A DNA stretch of 64,000 bases from Kalmanozyma brasiliensis GHG001. Lineage: Eukaryota; Basidiomycota; Ustilaginomycetes; Ustilaginales. Position numbers and translations under genes: made by a program. The DNA lies in contig NW_015961949.1 of NCBI RefSeq assembly GCF_000497045.1, forward strand, positions 372,001 through 436,000. Direction: 5' to 3'. Below, piece after piece: positions 59,326 through 64,000 of this stretch (position 1 is the first letter of the stretch; every line of letters starts with the position of its first letter). Under the pieces are notes generated by a model that was given only the letters and a program-made list of their open reading frames with translations, searched no databases and was not told the DNA's origin.

Positions 59326-60915
59326 GATGGTGAGGAGATCGTCCTGCGATGAGTTCTAGGTCTCTGACGGTTGGATCTCGACGAATGGTGGAGGTAGGAT
59401 GGATGGTGGGTTCGGAAAGGAAACAAAGGAAAGAGGAAGTGTTAGGGGCGTGTCGAGTGGAACAAGACTCGAGCAACCTGGGGAGGCACCTGTGAGTGTA
59501 CCGGCGCTCTCTTGCGGTGTCAGACGATGCCGGGCAAGGGGCCAGGGACCAGACGGACAAGGGTCCTGCGAATCCGGCAAGGCATCGCCAGCTTACCCTC
59601 GTCTGGGGCAGAAAAGGGTGCGGCGTCATGCCAACGGGAGCGCTGACACCGACTACGACATCATCACAGCTTTTTCATCAGCTCGTCCGACTCTGAGGAG
59701 CGAGGATCGCCTAAGCGCCATCGAGACCCAAAGCGAATTCCGGACAGACAAACGATGGAGCGGTAACGACATCATCGTGGAAGCGTGTGCGAGCCCAGCT
59801 GATCAGCGAAGCCGTCGGGGCAAAGCAACAGAATGAATGACGTGGGGGAGCATGCAGGTGCATCGATCGAAAAGAAGCCGGCTCACCAAAGGCGACTTCT
59901 CGTCTGCCTCTCGCCGGCAGCTGATGCTGCACGATCGGAGAAAAACAAAAACAATGCGCGCCTGTTCGATGGCCCGTCGGATCGACCCTTTTGCTGCCAA
60001 GGGATTCGCTAAAACGGCGGGGCGGCAGTCCTGACAGGCCGCTCCCGCCTAGGCCGCCGCCGTCATCAGCTAGCTGCTCATGGTGCTCGTGCTCGTTCAC
60101 TGTCAGGGCTTCGTCCTCGACATCTTCTTCTGCTCAAATCCTCCCTTGTACTGATTCGAGCCAGCTGTGGGGATGCAAGGAACACCGGCTCCTGTCGTAT
60201 GCATCTGCGGGGATCTGGTTCGATGTATGGAAGTGTGGCTTGCTTCTCGCTTGGGCTGCCAATGGATTCGATCGTGGCTCTCGAGTGGTAGCCGTCCCTA
60301 GCGTGTGCTTGGCCGACGACGGTCAAAGGTCGCCTGCAGACTCTTCAGTCGGGCTGTACGAACGGGTGACGCAAACAATCAGACCACCGCAGCCGAGATG
60401 TGGCTTCGATCTGAGTCTGGAATGGATTCTGCCTGATCTCGCTGATGTCGTTGACGTCGAAGCATTTGAAAATTCTCCGATCCGGTGGATGTGTCATTGC
60501 ATCATCCTTCAGCAGCGTCGATCGGCAAATAAAACAATTCCGCGCCGCTTTCATGTTCGATCTGACATGTCGAAAAGATCGCCGACCGGGATGAGATTGC
60601 GTCGAGGGTGATCCGCTTTGCCCGTCGTCGCTTCCATCTAAGCGAGCTCAGTCATCATTTCGGTCTCCGTACTCGGCAAGACGCGGGGTTGTGCGCGGGC
60701 ATGGCTCTCCTTCTGATCATGTGAGGACTGCTGCGTGGAACCGCACACGTGGGGCTTTACACGACCATCGTGATGCGGGGTTGCCAAATGCATCGTGTAC
60801 AGGCGAGACCAAACGCAGGATTAATTAGCCAAGATGAGCCGTCGTCCGAGTGGGTCGAGATGCTTAGGTGTAAGATTGAAGTATATGCTTGCTGCTAGCG
60901 TGGGAGGTGTGCGGA
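59326..60915. other. Longest noncoding stretch: MFS exporter upstream region and THI20 3' flank
   Basis: This is 1.59 kb without a supported gene. A plus-strand frame at 59991..60611 is open for 206 codons but starts at TTG, is Ser/Pro/Arg-rich at first and has no recognisable domain. The exporter's promoter lies next to 59326. I see no tRNA, repeat or hairpin cluster. The size fits a regulated exporter promoter. Confidence 0.5.
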
Positions 60916-62853
60916 TCAGGGTTCCAGCACGAGTCGGCGTAGGCTCGGTTCGACAGCTTCGTCCCACATGCCTGCTTCGAGCCGGCAAGCTGCATTCCAC
61001 GTCTTTTGCAGCTTACGAAGCCTCTCTGGTGACGGCGGGTCTCTCGCCGCTTTTGCCTCGATCAACAGCATCGCCTTCTTGGCTGCGTCCTGGAAGTCGC
61101 TTCCCGCATATGCGTCGATCCAAGCTGCAAAGTCTTTGTCGATGCCCTGCTTTCGGTGCTGTTGAAGCCAAAGTCCTACCTGGGCGTACCCGACCATGCA
61201 CGGGCTGACCGCGACCAGCAACTCCAGGGTGTCGCCCGACCGAGCGGTATCGAGGACGAAGCGCGTGTACGCGAGCGTTGCCGCGCTTTCCATCGTCTCG
61301 TGCTCGAGCTGCGACGCCGACATACCTAAGCTGTCATGACAGATCTGCAGATGGAGCTTGGCCTCCTCTGCCATGGCTTGGGCCATCCCTGCTAATGTCG
61401 AGACCTCCTCGAATGTGTTGTCGGGTGAAGCTGCTGCTTGAGCCCAGATGCGGGCGTAGTGACGCAGAAAGAGGTAGTCCTGCTTCATGAACCACTCGAA
61501 TGCCTCTCGCGACAAGCTTCCGTCGGCAAGACCGAGCACAAACGGATGCTGAACAAAGGCTGTCCAGACATCGATGGAGTTGGATATGAGGCTGCGGAGC
61601 AAAGCGAAAGGCGAGGCAGTGCTGCTGTCCGGAGAGTCAGTGATGAGGCCACGTGGCTGGAAAGGATACGAATGGTCGAGTGGTCCAGGTCCTTTGCCCA
61701 GATCTTGGATCCCGTTTGCGATGGCATTTTGTACGTATGTGATGGCGATGGAAGTCGATCGTACGAGTGAGTGGCCCTGGGCGAGCGATGCTGCCAATGC
61801 CGAAGACAAAGTACAGCCAGTGCCATGCGTTGCAGTCGATGCTATCAATGGCTTGATGAAGAGCACGTAGGAGCCCTCAGCGTCGTCGGTCTGCTGATAG
61901 AGCACATCGCATACCACCATTTGCGGGTTTCCTTGCGAGCTCGTCTCGTCTAAGACATGACTGTGCGGGATTCGGTCGGTACGAATGGCAGTAACGTTGC
62001 CTCTCCGTGTAATGACAGCACCGTTGACACCGGCCAGCTCTGACAAATCGGCCTCGAGGCTTCCGGCAGATGGTCCCGATCTTGGTTGCCTCGATGGATC
62101 GCGTTGCGGATACCGTCCCGTTGATCTTGACGCCCTTGAAGAAGATGCTGCCGGGCTGATGTGCTGGACGCCACCTGAGCCAGTATCCAGACCTTCCAGC
62201 CAGGATTCAATCTGAGGTCGATTCAATTTGGCGTGTCCTCCCTTAACAAGTACCGCTTTGGGCCCGAGCTGAGCGATGCTTTTGGCTGCTGCCATCATCT
62301 GTGGTAGCTCAGTCATTTCGTTCGACTGTGCAAGCTCACGCTCTCTGGGCCCAGATTGGTGCGAGGTGAACTTAGCCGCGTACTTGAGCAGCTGTCGTGC
62401 CTCTGGCAAATTTGGCGTGAGGATGGTGCAGAGGGGAAGTAGGTCCTGGATGAGCGTCTCGATAGCGCCTTCAGACAGCAGTAACGAGCCTGATGTCGAG
62501 ACCATGACCGGGTCCAGCACAACGGGCACGCCGCTCCCTCCATGCGAGTCTGATGATGCTTTCCAGTCTCGTAGTCTTGATGCAAGGGCAGCGACGATGT
62601 CGTGATTGCATAGCATGCCCACTTTGACAGCATCAATCTCGATATCTGATGCGACCGAGTCGAACTGCTGCAAGACGAACTCGGATGGGCACGCATGGAT
62701 CGCCGATACGCCGGTTGTGTTTTGTGCTGTCAATGCAGTGAGGACCGAGAGTCCGTAGGTGCCGAGGGAGAGGAAGGTCTTGAGGTCGGCCTGAATGCCG
62801 GCTCCTCCGCCCGAGTCGGAGCCGGCGATAGTCAGCACTCTCGGCGGCGACAT
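60916..62853 (-). CDS. THI20: HMP kinase / HMP-P kinase fused to TenA (THI20-type)
   Basis: A single exon encodes 645 residues from the ATG at 62853. Residues 1-390 are the ThiD kinase, beginning VLTIAGSDSGGGAGIQADLKT, with AVKVGMLCN, LDPVMVST and the ATP-site ASTATHGTGC (C347). Residues 415-645 are a TenA/THI-4 domain with WFMKQDYLFLRHYARIWAQAA and the catalytic C552 in SPCMVGYAQVGLWL. Such proteins phosphorylate hydroxymethylpyrimidine twice for thiamine synthesis, and the TenA part can recover the pyrimidine from degraded thiamine. Residues 225-320 hold a Ser/Arg-rich insertion absent from bacterial ThiD. I see no TPP-riboswitch-like sequence in the leader. Confidence 0.95.
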   Translation of the reverse strand: MSPPRVLTIAGSDSGGGAGIQADLKTFLSLGTYGLSVLTALTAQNTTGVSAIHACPSEFVLQQFDSVASDIEIDAVKVGMLCNHDIVAALASRLRDWKASSDSHGGSGVPVVLDPVMVSTSGSLLLSEGAIETLIQDLLPLCTILTPNLPEARQLLKYAAKFTSHQSGPRERELAQSNEMTELPQMMAAAKSIAQLGPKAVLVKGGHAKLNRPQIESWLEGLDTGSGGVQHISPAASSSRASRSTGRYPQRDPSRQPRSGPSAGSLEADLSELAGVNGAVITRRGNVTAIRTDRIPHSHVLDETSSQGNPQMVVCDVLYQQTDDAEGSYVLFIKPLIASTATHGTGCTLSSALAASLAQGHSLVRSTSIAITYVQNAIANGIQDLGKGPGPLDHSYPFQPRGLITDSPDSSTASPFALLRSLISNSIDVWTAFVQHPFVLGLADGSLSREAFEWFMKQDYLFLRHYARIWAQAAASPDNTFEEVSTLAGMAQAMAEEAKLHLQICHDSLGMSASQLEHETMESAATLAYTRFVLDTARSGDTLELLVAVSPCMVGYAQVGLWLQQHRKQGIDKDFAAWIDAYAGSDFQDAAKKAMLLIEAKAARDPPSPERLRKLQKTWNAACRLEAGMWDEAVEPSLRRLVLEP

Positions 62854-63254
62854 GTCCGGAAGATGAACACGAACGAGGTTTGGGAGGAAGAGAGGTGCCG
62901 TGCGCCAAGCATGAACAAAGACCCTTGACAGCTGCTTCAACGGCTACAGGCGGTCTTGATCTTCCAGCAAGGTGCTTCAGCTTCAGTTCCCGTCTTCCGA
63001 GTTTATTTTTTGTGATTTTGAGAAGAAAAAGGGTTTGGGCCATGCAGCAACAAAGCAAAAAATCCAGCGAAAAGCTCAATTTTTCTCGTCTTTAGCAGTG
63101 GAAAAGTCGCAGTCTGGACCCTCTCTCCTCGCATCACAGCTCCAACCTTCTCGACCGTCACATTCCCCTCGCTCGACCACACCGACTCAGCCAACTTTCG
63201 GTTCGGCGAACGCTTGAGAAAAGCTTCGCCTGGTATCGCTCTTGATACCTGGTC
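62854..63254. other. Divergent promoter region, THI20 and URB1
   Basis: This is 401 bp with no gene. T-rich and A-rich runs lie near 63001-63080. I searched it by eye for a thiamine pyrophosphate riboswitch (CTGAGA-type and downstream conserved box) and found none. Confidence 0.5.
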
Positions 63255-64000
63255 ATGGTCGACAAACGCAAGCGCGCCAGCTCAGATGCAGCCTCTGCGT
63301 CCAACCATGACTCGGACGCCGAGCAGTCCGTCGGCGGCGACCAGCCCGGAGCACAGGAGGCCAACAAGCAGAACAAGGCTTTCATCCCTTTCGCACATGG
63401 CGCTGAGCTTCATGATGCACTCAAGACACCCTCCGCCGACCTCTTGCGACTTTTGCTCACCCGCTTCCGCCATCAAACCACGCTCTCCTTCGCCGAGAAC
63501 ACACAGCGATCCGTCATTCCTGCCAACGACAAGCGAATCCAGCTTGTCAGGGACTACGCTCAATTATGCGAAACCTCAGCATCAGGATCATCATCGTCAG
63601 GTGCGGCGTCCATCTTCTCCACCTGGGAGCTCGCCGACCGTCAGGACCTTCCCACCTTGCTCCACCTGCCCATCTTCTGCCTCGCACAGTCGCTCGCGCT
63701 TCTCTCGATCCACTATCCAACTCAGGCGCTGGGCTCAAACATCATCGAACGTCTTCTTTCTGCAAATGAGCCATGGCTCGACATGCTCCACAGCTATATC
63801 TCCAACCTGGGTGGTGCCAAGTACGCCTCATCCAAGCAGCGAGAATCCAGAACCTCAAAGGGTTCTGACGTCGCTGCCCTAGCTTCACTCGTTTTGCTCC
63901 GCGAGATCGTCAACTTTGCCCAGGGACGACATGCCGTCAAGCTCTTCGACTCGTTCAACTGGTCCATGAAGGTACTCCCTCACATCTTCAACATGCGTCG
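63255..64000 (+). CDS. URB1: URB1/NPA1 pre-ribosome assembly protein, 5' part only
   Basis: The frame opens at the ATG at 63255 and runs off the window after 248 codons. The first 40 residues are charged and Ser-rich. They are followed by the N-terminal 60S-biogenesis domain of Npa1/Urb1, read from LKTPSADLLRLLLTRFRHQTTL, KRIQLVRDYAQL and the closing LASLVLLREIVNFAQG followed by LFDSFNWSMKVLPHIFNMR. URB1 is a very large helical nucleolar protein needed early in large-subunit assembly. Only a minor part of its usual length is visible here. No intron is seen so far. It is divergent from THI20. Confidence 0.85.
   Translation, partial: MVDKRKRASSDAASASNHDSDAEQSVGGDQPGAQEANKQNKAFIPFAHGAELHDALKTPSADLLRLLLTRFRHQTTLSFAENTQRSVIPANDKRIQLVRDYAQLCETSASGSSSSGAASIFSTWELADRQDLPTLLHLPIFCLAQSLALLSIHYPTQALGSNIIERLLSANEPWLDMLHSYISNLGGAKYASSKQRESRTSKGSDVAALASLVLLREIVNFAQGRHAVKLFDSFNWSMKVLPHIFNMR

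Noticed and set aside
59991..60611. Possible 206-codon gene between the MFS exporter and THI20
   Set aside because: It starts at TTG, lacks an ATG near the front and shows no domain or clear codon pattern, so I leave it as noncoding.
62854..63254. Thiamine pyrophosphate riboswitch before THI20
   Set aside because: Expected from known fungal thiamine genes, but neither conserved box was seen on the minus strand.
1..64000. Transposons, CRISPR arrays, prophage or secondary-metabolite cluster
   Set aside because: No transposase, reverse transcriptase, regular spacer repeats, phage genes, or PKS/NRPS-type enzymes were seen; the gene set is ordinary fungal chromosome.

Overview
The window reads as a stretch of a GC-rich, gene-dense fungal nuclear chromosome, most likely a basidiomycete of the smut lineage (Ustilaginales and relatives). 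The reasons are mostly intron-free genes, a few short introns (80-113 nt), and a purely eukaryotic gene set that includes two Zn2Cys6 regulators, NMD factor UPF2, exocyst SEC6, MIA40, MMS19, TSC13 and a fused THI20. Serine, glutamine and aspartate tracts are common. The genus is an inference from style and protein flavour, not from a search. I see 28 protein genes (the last cut by the window end) and one intron-containing tRNA gene. There are no rRNA genes, no CRISPR array and no intact transposon.

Layout from left to right. 0.8-9.7 kb: a Q/S-rich protein of unknown function with many CDK-type sites, an MDR-family NADP oxidoreductase, and UPF2. 10.2-15.2 kb: RPB3, an MFS transporter, a DUF4385 protein and a small acidic nuclear-type protein. 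15.3-18.6 kb: a secreted GMC oxidoreductase, a 1.3 kb noncoding stretch and tRNA-Glu(CTC). 18.9-30 kb: glutamine-dependent NAD+ synthetase, a four-exon 128-residue protein, a large Zn2Cys6 factor and SEC6. 30.4-36.6 kb: a membrane-anchored coiled-coil protein with a GC-AG intron, MIA40 and an SppA-type S49 peptidase. 37-43 kb: a molybdenum cofactor sulfurase, a small mitochondrial-type membrane protein and an AT-hook protein. 42.8-53.2 kb: MMS19, a cytosolic GH20 hexosaminidase, TSC13 and a SET-domain methyltransferase. 54.5-64 kb: a second Zn2Cys6 factor convergent with a DHA1-type MFS exporter, THI20, and the 5' part of URB1.

Most genes are housekeeping and do not form one pathway. Eight head-to-head pairs share intergenic promoters of about 330-730 bp, and several tail-to-tail pairs are separated by only 56-240 bp. 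The accessory-looking parts are the secreted GMC oxidoreductase, the two MFS transporters and the 54.5-59.3 kb regulator/exporter pair. The most interesting leads are a fungal SppA homologue with a long unexplained C-terminal region, a molybdenum cofactor sulfurase with hydrophobic N-terminal segments, a possible splice switch in the coiled-coil gene, and a split tRNA-Glu gene with an acceptor-stem mismatch. I did not find convincing evidence for a wholly new multi-gene system.
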